Below, in pieces: positions 1 through 9,054 of a DNA stretch of 64,000 nucleotides. Numbering within the stretch: the stretch's first letter is position 1; every line of letters starts with the position of its first letter. The notes under the pieces were generated by a model that was not told the DNA's origin, did no database searches, and was given only the letters and a program-made list of their open reading frames with translations. Location: NCBI RefSeq assembly GCF_001866655.1, contig NZ_MLYR01000091.1, positions 1 through 64,000 of the forward strand. Direction: 5' to 3'. The stretch is from Bacillus sp. MUM 116. GTDB taxonomy: Bacteria > Bacillota > Bacilli > Bacillales > Cytobacillaceae. The position numbers and the translations under genes are program-made.

Positions 1-33
1 TCCAAAAGCAACAAAGTTTACGAAAAGAGCCTT
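1..33. repeat. End of a dispersed MITE-like repeat (second copy at 49246-49278)
   Basis: The first 33 bases match 49246-49278 at 32 of 33 positions. At 49 kb the same sequence forms the right end of a 168-bp element with terminal inverted repeats, so these bases are probably the right end of another copy whose remainder lies left of the window. Both copies stop just upstream of the ribosome binding site of a plus-strand gene. The segment can be read as a short open frame, but its recurrence between genes argues against coding. Confidence 0.7.
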
Positions 34-61
34 AAATAAAAATTATTAAAGGAGCAAATAC

Positions 62-2029
62 ATGGATATTAGTGGAATTTTACAAGTGGTTTCAAATAGC
101 AAACTCGTTTATCCAAAAGAAGAAAAAATACGTTCAACCTCTATTGGGAGTAGCGTTGCTTTTCAAGAACTACTTAAACAATCCCAAGAAGATCCTGCTG
201 CCTTTTGGGATCATGCAGCCCGTGAACTTGTTTGGTATGAACCATGGAATGAAACCATTAGTGGACAACTCCCTGATTTTCGTTTTTTTGTCGGCGGTAT
301 TAGTAATCCGAGTATAAATTTGCTTGATCGGCATATAGAAAATGGGGCAGGAAACCGGACCGCTCTCATTTGGGAAGGCGAAAACGGGGATACCAAGTTT
401 TACACGTATAATATGCTTCTTGCTGAAGTAAATCGATTTGCAAATGTTCTTAAATCATTTGGTGTAAAAAAAGGTGATTGCGTAGCTATTTATCTTCCGA
501 ATCTGGCCGAAGCCTTTATTGCCGTTTTAGCTTGTTTTCGAATTGGTGCCATTTACAATACGATTTTCTCAGGTTATTCCGAAAAATCATTGACAGACCG
601 CCTCATCAGTTTTGAACCAAAAGTATTGGTCACTGCAGATGCAACCGAACGAAGGGGTAAAGTCATTCGTTTAAAAGAAAAAGTCGATAATGTTGTACCA
701 TCGATTCCATCTGTCAAAGCTGTCATTGTTGTAAACCGATTAGGTACAGAGATTCAAATGAAAGATGGCCGGGATTACTGGTGGCATGAAGAGACAAAAG
801 CAGCAAGTATTGTTTGTGAACCTGAGAGAATAGAAGCAAATGAGAGCGGTATTGTGTTTTATACAAGTGGTACGACAGGTAAACCAAAAGGTGTCGTGCA
901 TTCCGGGATGGCTTTTGTCACTCAAAATTACACATATGCCAAATATCATATGGATCACCACAATGATGATGTTTTCTGGTGTACTGCTGATATCGGCTGG
1001 TTAACGATGCATATTTGGGGAATTACAGGTGCTTTAGCGAATGGTGTAACAACTGTTATCTATGAAGGAGCAGTTGATTATCCAACTAAGGATCGTTTTT
1101 ATCAAATTATTGAAAAATACCGGGTGAATAAATTATTTACCGCCCCAACTGCATTACGAATGTTAAAAAGTATGGGAGAAAAACCATTAGAGCAATTTGA
1201 TTTATCATGTCTTGATGTTATTTCTCTTGTGGGAGAACCTTTCGATCCTGAAACATGGCATTGGACATATGAAGTTTTAGGAAAGAAGAAGGTATATATC
1301 AATAATACTTGGGGGCAAACCGAAACTGCGGGATCTCCTATTGCAGGTGCAGCCTGGCTGACACCAATGAAACCGGGCTCATCAGGTACTCAATTTTTAG
1401 GCGCTGTTTTTGATGTTGTTGATGAAGAAGGCAATTCGGTTAAACCTTGTCAGTTAGGAAACCTAGTGATTAGAAAACCATTTCCTATGCTGTGCCGTAC
1501 CCTATGGAAAGAACCGGAGCGATATTACGGATCTTATTTTAGCCAAGTGGAAGGAAGCTATTATGCAAGCGACCTAGCATTGATAGATAATGATGGATAT
1601 ATATGGGTGGTTGGCCGTTCTGATGACGCATTTAATGTAGCGGGACATCGGTTAAGTACGATGGAAATGGAAAGTGCTGTACTTGAATGTGAGGGTGTTT
1701 CTGAATGCGCAATCATCGGGATTCCCGATGAAATAAAAGGGGAGGTTCCTTTAGTATTTGTCCGTCTGGCTGATGGTTTTGAAGGTACCGAAGAGTTAAA
1801 AGAACGGATAAATGAAAATATTATACAACAAATTGGTAAGATTGCCAGTCCAAAAGAAATAATTTTTACCAATATGTTACCCAAAACTGTAAGTGGAAAA
1901 ATTATGCGCCGTTTATTAAAAGAAATTGTTGTAACAGGAAAAGTATTGGGAGACATTACAGGACTTGAAGACCCATCAACTGTTGCACAAATACAAAAAA
2001 TAGTTGCTGAAAAATCATTAGTTAAATAA
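62..2029 (+). CDS. Acyl-CoA synthetase, acetyl-CoA synthetase (ACS) family
   Basis: AMP-forming acyl-CoA ligase of 655 residues, the usual ACS size. The ATP/AMP loop YTSGTTGKPKGVVHSG lies near residue 270, the adenylate motif NTWGQTET at about 415-422, and the C-terminal hinge plus PKTVSGKIMRR lysine near residue 620. Acetate-specific enzymes read TWWQTE; here the second Trp, which closes the acetyl pocket, is Gly418, so a larger acyl group such as isovalerate, propionate or acetoacetate is likely (inference). The start is the ATG behind AAAGGAG. It leads a leucine-catabolic operon and sits where B. subtilis has the AMP-binding gene yngI. Exact substrate unknown. Confidence 0.85.
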   Translation: MDISGILQVVSNSKLVYPKEEKIRSTSIGSSVAFQELLKQSQEDPAAFWDHAARELVWYEPWNETISGQLPDFRFFVGGISNPSINLLDRHIENGAGNRTALIWEGENGDTKFYTYNMLLAEVNRFANVLKSFGVKKGDCVAIYLPNLAEAFIAVLACFRIGAIYNTIFSGYSEKSLTDRLISFEPKVLVTADATERRGKVIRLKEKVDNVVPSIPSVKAVIVVNRLGTEIQMKDGRDYWWHEETKAASIVCEPERIEANESGIVFYTSGTTGKPKGVVHSGMAFVTQNYTYAKYHMDHHNDDVFWCTADIGWLTMHIWGITGALANGVTTVIYEGAVDYPTKDRFYQIIEKYRVNKLFTAPTALRMLKSMGEKPLEQFDLSCLDVISLVGEPFDPETWHWTYEVLGKKKVYINNTWGQTETAGSPIAGAAWLTPMKPGSSGTQFLGAVFDVVDEEGNSVKPCQLGNLVIRKPFPMLCRTLWKEPERYYGSYFSQVEGSYYASDLALIDNDGYIWVVGRSDDAFNVAGHRLSTMEMESAVLECEGVSECAIIGIPDEIKGEVPLVFVRLADGFEGTEELKERINENIIQQIGKIASPKEIIFTNMLPKTVSGKIMRRLLKEIVVTGKVLGDITGLEDPSTVAQIQKIVAEKSLVK

Positions 2030-2186
2030 TTATAAATTAGATCCAGTCATTTGTCAGGAACATGATCGGCAATGACTGGTTCCAATTATACTAGATAAGT
2101 AGAACAAGATAATTGTATGAATGTATTAATATTAAGGATTAGTTTTTTACATATTCTCTTAAGGATGTTAGAAAGGGAGGAAAGAT

Positions 2187-3548
2187 ATGTTCAAAAAAGT
2201 ATTAATTGCCAACCGTGGTGAAATTGCCGGACGCGTAATCCGAACATGTAAATCATTGGGGATCCAAACCGTTGCGGTCTACTCTGAAGCGGATAAGGAC
2301 TCCCTTCATGTGAAGGCGGCAGATGAGGCTTTTTTACTGGGGGAGGCAAAGGTATCTGAAAGTTACTTGAATATCGATAAAATCATCGAAATCGCACGCC
2401 ATTCCGGGGCCGAAGCCATTCATCCGGGATATGGACTTCTTTCAGAGAATGCAGAATTTGCCCGCCGCTGTGAGGAAGAAGGTATCGTCTTTATTGGCCC
2501 TTCTCCTGAAGTTATTTCCAAAATGGGCAGCAAAATCGAGGCAAGGAAATTAATGGAGATTGCCGGTGTTCCAGTTGTTCCAGGGATTACTTCTCCTTTA
2601 GATGATGAAGAAGAAGCAGTAGAAACCGCAAGGATTATTGGTTATCCCGTAATGCTGAAAGCATCTGCAGGCGGTGGCGGCATTGGTATGCAGATTGTTC
2701 GCAGCGAAGAAGAAATTAGAAAAGCCTTTGAGGGTAACCAGAAACGAGCCGTCAGTTTCTTTGGAAACGGTGAAATGTTTATTGAAAAGTATGTTGAAAA
2801 CCCTCGACATATTGAAATTCAGATTCTCGCTGACTCGCATGGCAATACGGTTTATTTATGGGAACGGGAATGTTCCATTCAACGCCGCCATCAAAAAGTC
2901 GTTGAAGAAGCACCATCTCCATTTTTAGATGAAGTGACCCGAAGCAAAATGGGGGAAGCTGCAGTAAAAGCTGCCAAATCCATCGGTTATAAAAATGCGG
3001 GTACCATTGAATTTTTAGTGGATGAAGACAAGAATTTTTACTTCTTGGAAGTAAATACCAGACTGCAGGTGGAACATCCTGTAACAGAGGAAATTACCGG
3101 GTTGGACCTGGTAGCAGAACAGCTTCGAATCGCATGGGGTGAATCTTTACCATTTAAACAAACGGACATTAAACGGGATGGGCATGCGATTGAAGTCCGA
3201 ATCTATGCGGAGGACCCAAAAACTTTCTTCCCATCTCCGGGGAAAATCACCAAATTTGTTTTACCGGAAGGACCGGGCATCCGTCATGAATTGGGAGTGG
3301 GTGAGCTGTCAGTCGTAACCCCGTTTTACGACCCGATGATTGCTAAACTGGTTGTAAAGGGCAAGGATCGTGCTGAGGCAATTGAAGTCTTAAAGAATGC
3401 CTTATCCCACTATGAAGTTGAAGGCATAAAAACCAATATCCCGATGCTTCAAAAAGTAGTGGAGCATGATGCATACGTTTCCGGTGACACGACCACAAAT
3501 TTTGTTGAAAAGTATCTGCAGGAAAATAAAAAATCAGTTAAGAAATAA
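2187..3548 (+). CDS. Biotin carboxylase subunit of methylcrotonyl-CoA carboxylase (AccC/YngHA-like)
   Basis: ATP-dependent biotin carboxylase of 453 residues. It starts with IANRGEIAGRVIRTC, has the Gly-rich ATP lid GGGGIGMQ near residue 163 and the catalytic signature RLQVEHPVTE near residue 290. It carboxylates the biotin of the 70-residue carrier encoded 17 bp downstream. Position between the acyl-CoA ligase and HMG-CoA lyase fits the leucine pathway (yngHA type) better than fatty acid synthesis. The start has a perfect GGGAGG site. The 157-bp gap upstream holds a 9-bp stem (2043-2051 with 2071-2079) without a T-run. Confidence 0.9.
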   Translation: MFKKVLIANRGEIAGRVIRTCKSLGIQTVAVYSEADKDSLHVKAADEAFLLGEAKVSESYLNIDKIIEIARHSGAEAIHPGYGLLSENAEFARRCEEEGIVFIGPSPEVISKMGSKIEARKLMEIAGVPVVPGITSPLDDEEEAVETARIIGYPVMLKASAGGGGIGMQIVRSEEEIRKAFEGNQKRAVSFFGNGEMFIEKYVENPRHIEIQILADSHGNTVYLWERECSIQRRHQKVVEEAPSPFLDEVTRSKMGEAAVKAAKSIGYKNAGTIEFLVDEDKNFYFLEVNTRLQVEHPVTEEITGLDLVAEQLRIAWGESLPFKQTDIKRDGHAIEVRIYAEDPKTFFPSPGKITKFVLPEGPGIRHELGVGELSVVTPFYDPMIAKLVVKGKDRAEAIEVLKNALSHYEVEGIKTNIPMLQKVVEHDAYVSGDTTTNFVEKYLQENKKSVKK

Positions 3549-3565
3549 CACAGGAGGGTTTATAA

Positions 3566-3778
3566 ATGAATAAAATTGTTGCAGTGATGGCAGGGAATAT
3601 CTGGAAGGTATTAGTTCAACCAGGTGATAAAGTAGAGGAAGGACAGGATGTTATCATTCTGGAATCGATGAAGATGGAGATTCCGATTACGGCTGAATTT
3701 AGTGGAACGGTAAAGGAAGTAAAAATAAATGAAGGCGACTTTGTAAATGAAGAAGATGTTTTAATCGAAGTGGAATAA
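3566..3778 (+). CDS. Biotin carboxyl carrier protein, stand-alone (YngHB-like)
   Basis: A 70-residue biotinyl domain and nothing else: the biotinylation motif ESMKMEIP lies near residue 33, between two beta-rich halves, as in B. subtilis YngHB. It carries the carboxyl group from the upstream biotin carboxylase to the carboxyltransferase encoded at 5.5-7.1 kb. AGGAGGG precedes the ATG. Splitting biotin carboxylase and carrier into two small genes is normal in Bacillus, whereas many bacteria fuse them as the alpha subunit. Confidence 0.92.
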   Translation: MNKIVAVMAGNIWKVLVQPGDKVEEGQDVIILESMKMEIPITAEFSGTVKEVKINEGDFVNEEDVLIEVE

Positions 3779-3799
3779 ACCATTTAGGGAGATGTGATC

Positions 3800-4693
3800 A
3801 TGAATTGGCCAGCGCATGTAACCATTAAAGAAGTTGGACCAAGAGATGGGCTGCAAAACGAGCAGACATTTCTTTCAACGGAGGATAAAATCAACTGGAT
3901 TAATCAATTGTCGCAAACAGGACTAAAGCATATAGAAATTACTTCGTTTGTGAATCCAAAGTGGATTCCAGCGCTTGCCGATTCGCTGGAAGTGGCGAAA
4001 GGAATTGAACGCGTGCCAGGTATCACCTATACTGCTCTCGTCCCAAACCTTCGGGGGCTGGAGGGTGCCTTAGAAGGAAACGTAGATGATGTGGCCGTTT
4101 TTATGTCAGCAAGTGAAACACATAATCATAAAAATATTAACAAATCCATTGATGACACTTTTCCTGTTTTGCGAGAAGTGGTTAAAGAGGCACTATCAGG
4201 AGGAAAGTCTGTACGCGGTTATGTTTCAACTGTTTTTGGCTGTCCTTATGAAGGGCAGGTCGCGATTGATCAGGTCATTCGGGTTTCAGAGCATTTATTT
4301 GAAATGGGCATTCAGGAATTGTCACTGGGAGATACAATTGGCGTGGCAAACCCTAAGCAAGTTCAAGAGGTTTTAAATGTTCTTTTAAACCGCTTCCCGA
4401 TTGAAAAATTGGCACTGCATTTTCATGATACACATGGAACTGCCGTAGCGAATATTTTAGCGGCATTAGACATGGGGATTACCACCTTCGACTCTTCTAC
4501 AGGGGGATTAGGCGGCTGCCCTTATGCACCGGGTGCTTCAGGAAATGTGGCAACGGAAGATGTTATATACATGCTAAATAATATGGGAATTGAAACGGGC
4601 GTCAACTTAGAAAAACTACTTGGGGCAGGAAGCTTTATTCAAAAAAAAATAGGAAGAAGTTTACCTAGTCGCAATCTTCAAGCATGTAACTGA
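3800..4693 (+). CDS. mvaB: Hydroxymethylglutaryl-CoA lyase (MvaB/YngG)
   Basis: Cleaves HMG-CoA to acetoacetate and acetyl-CoA, the last dedicated step of leucine breakdown. The TIM-barrel of 297 residues starts with the divalent-metal motif VGPRDGLQNE, has the HFHDTHGTA metal-binding histidines near residue 210 and the catalytic-cysteine loop GGLGGCPYAPGASGN near residue 240. I chose ATG 3800 over GTG 3794 because AGGGAGA sits about eight bases before the ATG. It follows the biotin carrier by 21 bp. Confidence 0.93.
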   Translation: MNWPAHVTIKEVGPRDGLQNEQTFLSTEDKINWINQLSQTGLKHIEITSFVNPKWIPALADSLEVAKGIERVPGITYTALVPNLRGLEGALEGNVDDVAVFMSASETHNHKNINKSIDDTFPVLREVVKEALSGGKSVRGYVSTVFGCPYEGQVAIDQVIRVSEHLFEMGIQELSLGDTIGVANPKQVQEVLNVLLNRFPIEKLALHFHDTHGTAVANILAALDMGITTFDSSTGGLGGCPYAPGASGNVATEDVIYMLNNMGIETGVNLEKLLGAGSFIQKKIGRSLPSRNLQACN

Positions 4694-4711
4694 ACGAAAG
4701 AGGTGAAAGAT

Positions 4712-5494
4712 ATGGACCAAGCTGTAAAGGTTTCAACACGGGAGGATGGAATTGTTGTTATTTCCTTAAATCGTCCTGAGGCCGCCAACGCACTATCTAC
4801 TAATCTATTGGAAGAATTAAAAACGATTCTTGAATCTTGTAAATTTGACTCGGCTGTACGTTGTGTGATCATAACCGGGGCAGGAGAAAAAGCATTTTGT
4901 GCTGGTGCTGATTTAAAGGAACGGGCGGGAATGGATGCCCAGATGGTGAAAAAAACAGTTTCGTTGATTAGGGAGTGTGTAAATAGTCTTGAAACCTTAC
5001 CGCAACCAGTAATTGCTGCTGTAAATGGAGCGGCGTTTGGCGGTGGAACGGAACTTGCCTTAGCCTGCGATATTCGAATTGCCTCCGAAACAGCTAATTT
5101 TGGTCTGACAGAAACTTCACTCGGAATCATTCCTGGTGCAGGCGGCACGCAGCGCCTCCCAAGGCTGGTGGGAAAAGGAAGAGCGAAAGAGTTGATTTAT
5201 ACGGCTAGACGTATCGATGCTAAGGAAGCAAAGGAAATTGGCTTGGTCGAATATGTAGAACGTCCAGAATCCCTGTTAGATAAGGCACTTGAAATTGCCG
5301 GTCAAATTGTTAAGAATGGACCGATTGCTATTCGTCAGGCTAAATTTGCGATTGATAAAGGATACGATGTGGATTTAGCAACAGGGCTTTCAATCGAGCA
5401 AAATGCTTATGAGGTCACAATCCCTACAAAGGATCGTTTGGAAGGACTTCAGGCTTTTAAAGAAAAGCGAAAACCTGTCTACAAAGGGGAGTAA
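4712..5494 (+). CDS. Enoyl-CoA hydratase, probable 3-methylglutaconyl-CoA hydratase (YngF/LiuC-like)
   Basis: Crotonase-fold protein of 260 residues. The oxyanion-hole segment GAGEKAFCAGADLKER and the two acidic catalytic positions in AAFGGGTELALACD and GIIPGAGGTQRLPRL are intact. Between the carboxylase and HMG-CoA lyase genes it most likely hydrates 3-methylglutaconyl-CoA to HMG-CoA. ATG 4712, seven bases after GAGGTG, is preferred to the GTG at 4703. It resembles the enoyl-CoA hydratase at 39970-40746 closely, so the two may have arisen by duplication. Confidence 0.85.
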   Translation: MDQAVKVSTREDGIVVISLNRPEAANALSTNLLEELKTILESCKFDSAVRCVIITGAGEKAFCAGADLKERAGMDAQMVKKTVSLIRECVNSLETLPQPVIAAVNGAAFGGGTELALACDIRIASETANFGLTETSLGIIPGAGGTQRLPRLVGKGRAKELIYTARRIDAKEAKEIGLVEYVERPESLLDKALEIAGQIVKNGPIAIRQAKFAIDKGYDVDLATGLSIEQNAYEVTIPTKDRLEGLQAFKEKRKPVYKGE

Positions 5495-5528
5495 TATCCG
5501 AGCTAGAAATGAAATGGAGGATCACTTA

Positions 5529-7073
5529 ATGACAACAGAAGTTTATTCAGAGAATCGTACATTACAAGAACGACTTGAAAAGATTTATAAAGGCGGAGCG
5601 CCAAAATACCACGAAAAAAACAGCGAGCAAGGAAAACTCTTTGTTCGTGAGCGCTTAAAGCTATTGTTTGACAAGGATTTTGTCCTGGAAGATGGGGCAT
5701 TTGCTAATTGTATGGCAGAGGATCTGGCTGCGGATGGGGTTGTTACGGCTATTGGTAAAATAAATGGTCAAACCGTTTGTGTTATGGCGAATGATTCTAC
5801 CATTAAAGCCGGTTCCTGGGGTTCACGGACAGTTGAAAAAATCATTCGCATCCAAGAAACAGCTGAAAAACTAAGAGTTCCATTAATTTATCTTGTCGAT
5901 TCTGCCGGTGCTCGGATTACTGATCAAGTGGAAATGTTTCCTGGACGCCGCGGGGCTGGCCGGATTTTTTATAATCAAGTGAAATTATCCGGGAAGATTC
6001 CACAGGTCTGTGTACTATTTGGACCTTCGGCCGCGGGAGGAGCGTATATCCCGGCATTTTGTGACATTGTGATTATGGTCGATAAAAATGCCTCCATGTA
6101 TCTCGGGTCACCACGGATGGCGGAAATGGTGATTGGGGAAAAGGTTACACTTGAAGAAATGGGCGGAGCACGGATGCACTGTTCGGTTTCTGGCTGCGGA
6201 GATCTTTTGACAAAAACGGAAGAAGACGCAATTGAAATGGCCCGAAAATATTTATCTTATTTTCCTGCAAATTTCTCAGAGAAACCGCCAGCGAGGGAGG
6301 CATTGTTACCGAAATCATTTGAAAAAACAATTGAAGAGCTTATTCCGACAAACCAAAATACTCCTTTTAATATGTATGATTTGATTGATCGCATTATTGA
6401 TGAAGGCTCATTTTTTGAAATTAAGAAGCTTTTTGCTGCAGAATTGATCACCGGCCTTTCCCGAATTAACGGAAAACCAATCGGGATTATTGCCAATCAG
6501 CCAAGGGTGAAAGGCGGAGTGCTGTTCCACGATACGGCTGATAAAGCAGCAAAGTTTATTAATCTATGTGATGCTTTCCATATTCCTATTCTTTTCCTCG
6601 TGGATGTCCCTGGTTTTATGATTGGAACGAAGGTAGAAAGGGCAGGAATTATCCGTCATGGGGCAAAAATGATTTCGGCGATGGCAGAAGCGACCGTACC
6701 AAAGATTTCAGTCATTGTTCGTAAAGCCTATGGCGCAGGACTTTATGCGATGGCAGGCCCCGCCTTTGAACCGGATTGCTGTCTTGCACTGCCTACAGCT
6801 CAAATTGCTGTAATGGGGCCGGAGGCTGCTGTTAATGCGGTTTATTCTAATAAAATTGAGCGACTGCCAGATGAAGAGAAGGCGTCCTTTATACAACAGA
6901 AGCGTGAAGAATATAAGGAAGATATTGATATTTATCGCCTGGCTTCCGAAATGATTATTGATGGGATTATCACTGGTAATTCATTACGTGAGGAACTTGT
7001 CAATCGTTTTGACGCATATTCCTCAAAGTATATGCAATTCTCTGAGCGGAAGCATGCGGTTTATCCAGTATAA
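5529..7073 (+). CDS. Carboxyltransferase (beta) subunit of methylcrotonyl-CoA carboxylase (YngE-like)
   Basis: Biotin-dependent carboxyltransferase of 514 residues with two crotonase-like halves. The first contains LVDSAGARITDQVEMFPG and GPSAAGGAYIPAFCD; the second FLVDVPGFMIGTKVERAG and KAYGAGLYAMAGPAFEPD, where Gly-rich loops hold the acyl-CoA and biotin. With the biotin carboxylase and carrier upstream it completes a three-gene carboxylase. ATG 5529 follows GGAGG by eight bases; upstream in-frame starts overlap the hydratase gene and lack a site. Propionyl-CoA as substrate cannot be excluded from sequence alone. Confidence 0.88.
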   Translation: MTTEVYSENRTLQERLEKIYKGGAPKYHEKNSEQGKLFVRERLKLLFDKDFVLEDGAFANCMAEDLAADGVVTAIGKINGQTVCVMANDSTIKAGSWGSRTVEKIIRIQETAEKLRVPLIYLVDSAGARITDQVEMFPGRRGAGRIFYNQVKLSGKIPQVCVLFGPSAAGGAYIPAFCDIVIMVDKNASMYLGSPRMAEMVIGEKVTLEEMGGARMHCSVSGCGDLLTKTEEDAIEMARKYLSYFPANFSEKPPAREALLPKSFEKTIEELIPTNQNTPFNMYDLIDRIIDEGSFFEIKKLFAAELITGLSRINGKPIGIIANQPRVKGGVLFHDTADKAAKFINLCDAFHIPILFLVDVPGFMIGTKVERAGIIRHGAKMISAMAEATVPKISVIVRKAYGAGLYAMAGPAFEPDCCLALPTAQIAVMGPEAAVNAVYSNKIERLPDEEKASFIQQKREEYKEDIDIYRLASEMIIDGIITGNSLREELVNRFDAYSSKYMQFSERKHAVYPV

Positions 7074-7118
7074 ATTTTAATAGAAACCTAGTTTAGCAAT
7101 TAATAAGGGGGTATTTCT

Positions 7119-7820
7119 TTGAAAAAGGGAAAAATCGTTGACTCGTTTACTCAGGCCATTCAGGATATTCCCGATGGAGCTACCATTATTGTTGGCGGCT
7201 TTGGGCTATGCGGTATTCCAGAAAAATCCATTATCGCATTACGTGATAAAGGAACAAAGGATTTAACCATCGTCAGTAATAATTGCGGGGTAGATGATTG
7301 GGGGCTTGGTCTTTTACTAGCAAACAAGCAAATTAAGAAAATGATCTCTTCTTATGTAGGGGAAAACAAGATATTTGAAAAGCAGTTTTTAAGCGGAGAG
7401 CTGGAGGTAGAACTCGTTCCACAAGGGACATTGGCTGAACGAATCCGTGCTGGCGGTGCAGGAATACCTGGCTTTTACACAGCAACAGGAGTAGGAACAG
7501 CGATAGCCGAAGGGAAGGAACATAAGGTATTTAATGGTAAAAATTATATTTTAGAAGAGGGAATCATAGGGGACTTTGCTCTTGTAAAAGCATGGAAAGC
7601 GGATCCGCTCGGGAATCTCAGCTATCAAAAAACAGCGCGTAACTTTAATCCGCTTGCTGCAATGGCTGGAAGGGTGACAATTGCAGAGGTAGAGGAGATC
7701 GTGGAGGCCGGAGAGTTAAACCCGGATCAGATTCATACTCCAGGAATCTATGTACAAAGGCTCTTGCTTGGTGAAAACTATGAAAAGAGAATTGAGAAGC
7801 GGACAGTAATTAATGCCTAG
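7119..7820 (+). CDS. scoA: 3-oxoacid CoA-transferase subunit A (ScoA)
   Basis: Alpha subunit of the succinyl-CoA:acetoacetate CoA-transferase, 233 residues, with the CoA-binding [10 protein letters not shown] loop near residue 26 and [16 protein letters not shown] near residue 117. The start is TTG, eight bases after AAGGGGG. Placed directly after the leucine genes, it would reactivate the acetoacetate released by HMG-CoA lyase to acetoacetyl-CoA, which can be cleaved by the thiolase at 9.0-10.2 kb or reduced by PhaB. Confidence 0.92.
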   Translation: MKKGKIVDSFTQAIQDIPDGATIIVGGFGLCGIPEKSIIALRDKGTKDLTIVSNNCGVDDWGLGLLLANKQIKKMISSYVGENKIFEKQFLSGELEVELVPQGTLAERIRAGGAGIPGFYTATGVGTAIAEGKEHKVFNGKNYILEEGIIGDFALVKAWKADPLGNLSYQKTARNFNPLAAMAGRVTIAEVEEIVEAGELNPDQIHTPGIYVQRLLLGENYEKRIEKRTVINA

Positions 7821-7847
7821 TTTCATAGTAGAAAGGAGAGAAAAACG

Positions 7848-8498
7848 ATGAGTAATGCACGCTCGTTGATTGTTAAAAGAGCTGTTCAAGAAATTCAGGA
7901 CGGAATGAATGTTAATCTTGGAATTGGCATCCCCACCTTGATTGCCAATGAAATTCCGCAAGATTATAATGTCTTGCTTCAATCAGAAAACGGATTATTA
8001 GGGATTGGACCTTATCCGCTGGAAGGGAGTGAAGATCCGGATTTAATTAATGCAGGAAAAGAAACAGTTACGACCGTTAATGGAGCATCCTTTTTTGATA
8101 GTGCCGAATCTTTCGCAATGATTCGTGGAGGCCACATCGATCTTGCCATCTTAGGCGGAATGGAGGTTTCCGAACAAGGTGACTTAGCCAACTGGGTGAT
8201 TCCGGGGAAGATGGTTAAAGGAATGGGCGGCGCCATGGACTTAGTGAATGGGGCCAAAAGGGTAGTTGTCGTAATGGAACATGTCAATAAAAAAGGGGAA
8301 TCTAAAATTAAAAAAACCTGTTCCCTCCCTTTAACAGGAAAACAAGTGGTTCACCGCTTAATTACAGATTTGGCTGTTTTTGATTTCGCACCGGAAGGAA
8401 TGGTTCTTGTCGAAACACAATCTGGCATAACAGTAGAAGAAGTTATCAAAAACACAGAAGCTTCTTTCGCTGTAAGTCAGGAATTATTGATTAAATAA
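7848..8498 (+). CDS. scoB: 3-oxoacid CoA-transferase subunit B (ScoB)
   Basis: Beta subunit of 216 residues. It carries [12 protein letters not shown] and the active-site motif [10 protein letters not shown], whose glutamate forms the glutamyl-CoA intermediate in this family. It lies 27 bp after scoA with its own GAAAGGAGAG site and forms the heteromer with ScoA. It is the last gene of the leucine operon. Downstream is a GGGACAGTCCCC dyad and then the long hairpin at 8578-8620, neither followed by a clear T-run. Confidence 0.92.
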   Translation: MSNARSLIVKRAVQEIQDGMNVNLGIGIPTLIANEIPQDYNVLLQSENGLLGIGPYPLEGSEDPDLINAGKETVTTVNGASFFDSAESFAMIRGGHIDLAILGGMEVSEQGDLANWVIPGKMVKGMGGAMDLVNGAKRVVVVMEHVNKKGESKIKKTCSLPLTGKQVVHRLITDLAVFDFAPEGMVLVETQSGITVEEVIKNTEASFAVSQELLIK

Positions 8499-8577
8499 GT
8501 AGAAGGGACAGTCCCCCTCCAGTTTAAAGCAATATTTTCCGGAAGAGGAATATCCCTATGTAACTATTATTTATGAT

Positions 8578-8620
8578 ATCCCTTGTTTGTTCATTTCCAA
8601 GAATGGAACAAACAAGGGAT
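8578..8620. repeat. Long perfect hairpin downstream of scoB
   Basis: Two 15-base arms, ATCCCTTGTTTGTTC and its exact complement, enclose a 13-base loop. Neither side is followed by a T-run, so it is not a standard intrinsic terminator. It lies between the 3' ends of scoB and the small minus-strand gene, where it could protect or process transcript ends, or be a leftover repeat. Confidence 0.6.
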
Positions 8621-8669
8621 TAAGTGATCAGATCATTCATTTATTTTACCTGCCGTTTCAAATGTATTT

Positions 8670-8870
8670 TTATACGAATATTTTTTTTTCCTCTTCAAGA
8701 ATGTCTTTTTCAATAACCTCCCACCAATCTTCTGAACATGGTAATAAAGAATCTGTAACTTCTTCAGTCGCTAACTGATTAACTTCATTTTTTTTCTTAC
8801 TCCTCAATTGTTCAGCTGGATCAAAGTTGCAACAAATTTGATAAATATCATCGTAATCAGCCATTGACAT
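8670..8870 (-). CDS. Small hypothetical acidic protein (66 aa)
   Basis: I do not recognise this family. The frame encodes an acidic 66-residue protein with a CC pair (QICCNFDPAEQ), a third Cys (LLPCSEDWWE) and a charged C-terminus, without a signal peptide or membrane segment. AAAGGGGG lies eight bases before ATG 8870 on the minus strand, good evidence that it is translated; the GTG nine bases further upstream overlaps that site. It sits alone between the leucine operon and the thiolase. Confidence 0.6.
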   Translation of the reverse strand: MSMADYDDIYQICCNFDPAEQLRSKKKNEVNQLATEEVTDSLLPCSEDWWEVIEKDILEEEKKIFV

Positions 8871-9012
8871 GGTAATCACCCCCTTTTTTTATTGCAAAGG
8901 GCAAAGCATGTTTTCACCCTTTACTTTATTTATAATCCCATCTCACTAAAAATAGAAGGGAAGATGGTGACGGATTTTTGAATTTTTTAAATAATTGTAT
9001 TTCCTTTGAAAT

Positions 9013-9047
9013 AAAAAACGAGACTCCCTAACAGGTAGTCTCGTTTT
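9013..9047 (-). terminator. Intrinsic terminator of the thiolase gene
   Basis: An 11-bp perfect stem (AAAACGAGACT and complement) around an 11-base loop lies just after the thiolase stop codon, followed on the minus strand by TTTTTT. Confidence 0.9.
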
Positions 9048-9054
9048 GGTTTCA

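Noticed and set aside
2-49. Short open frame at the left edge that could be the tail of an upstream gene
   Set aside because: The same sequence recurs between genes at 49246-49278 as the end of an inverted-repeat element, so repeat origin explains it better.
2115-2132. FadR half-site TGAATG before the biotin carboxylase gene
   Set aside because: The second half-site is missing.
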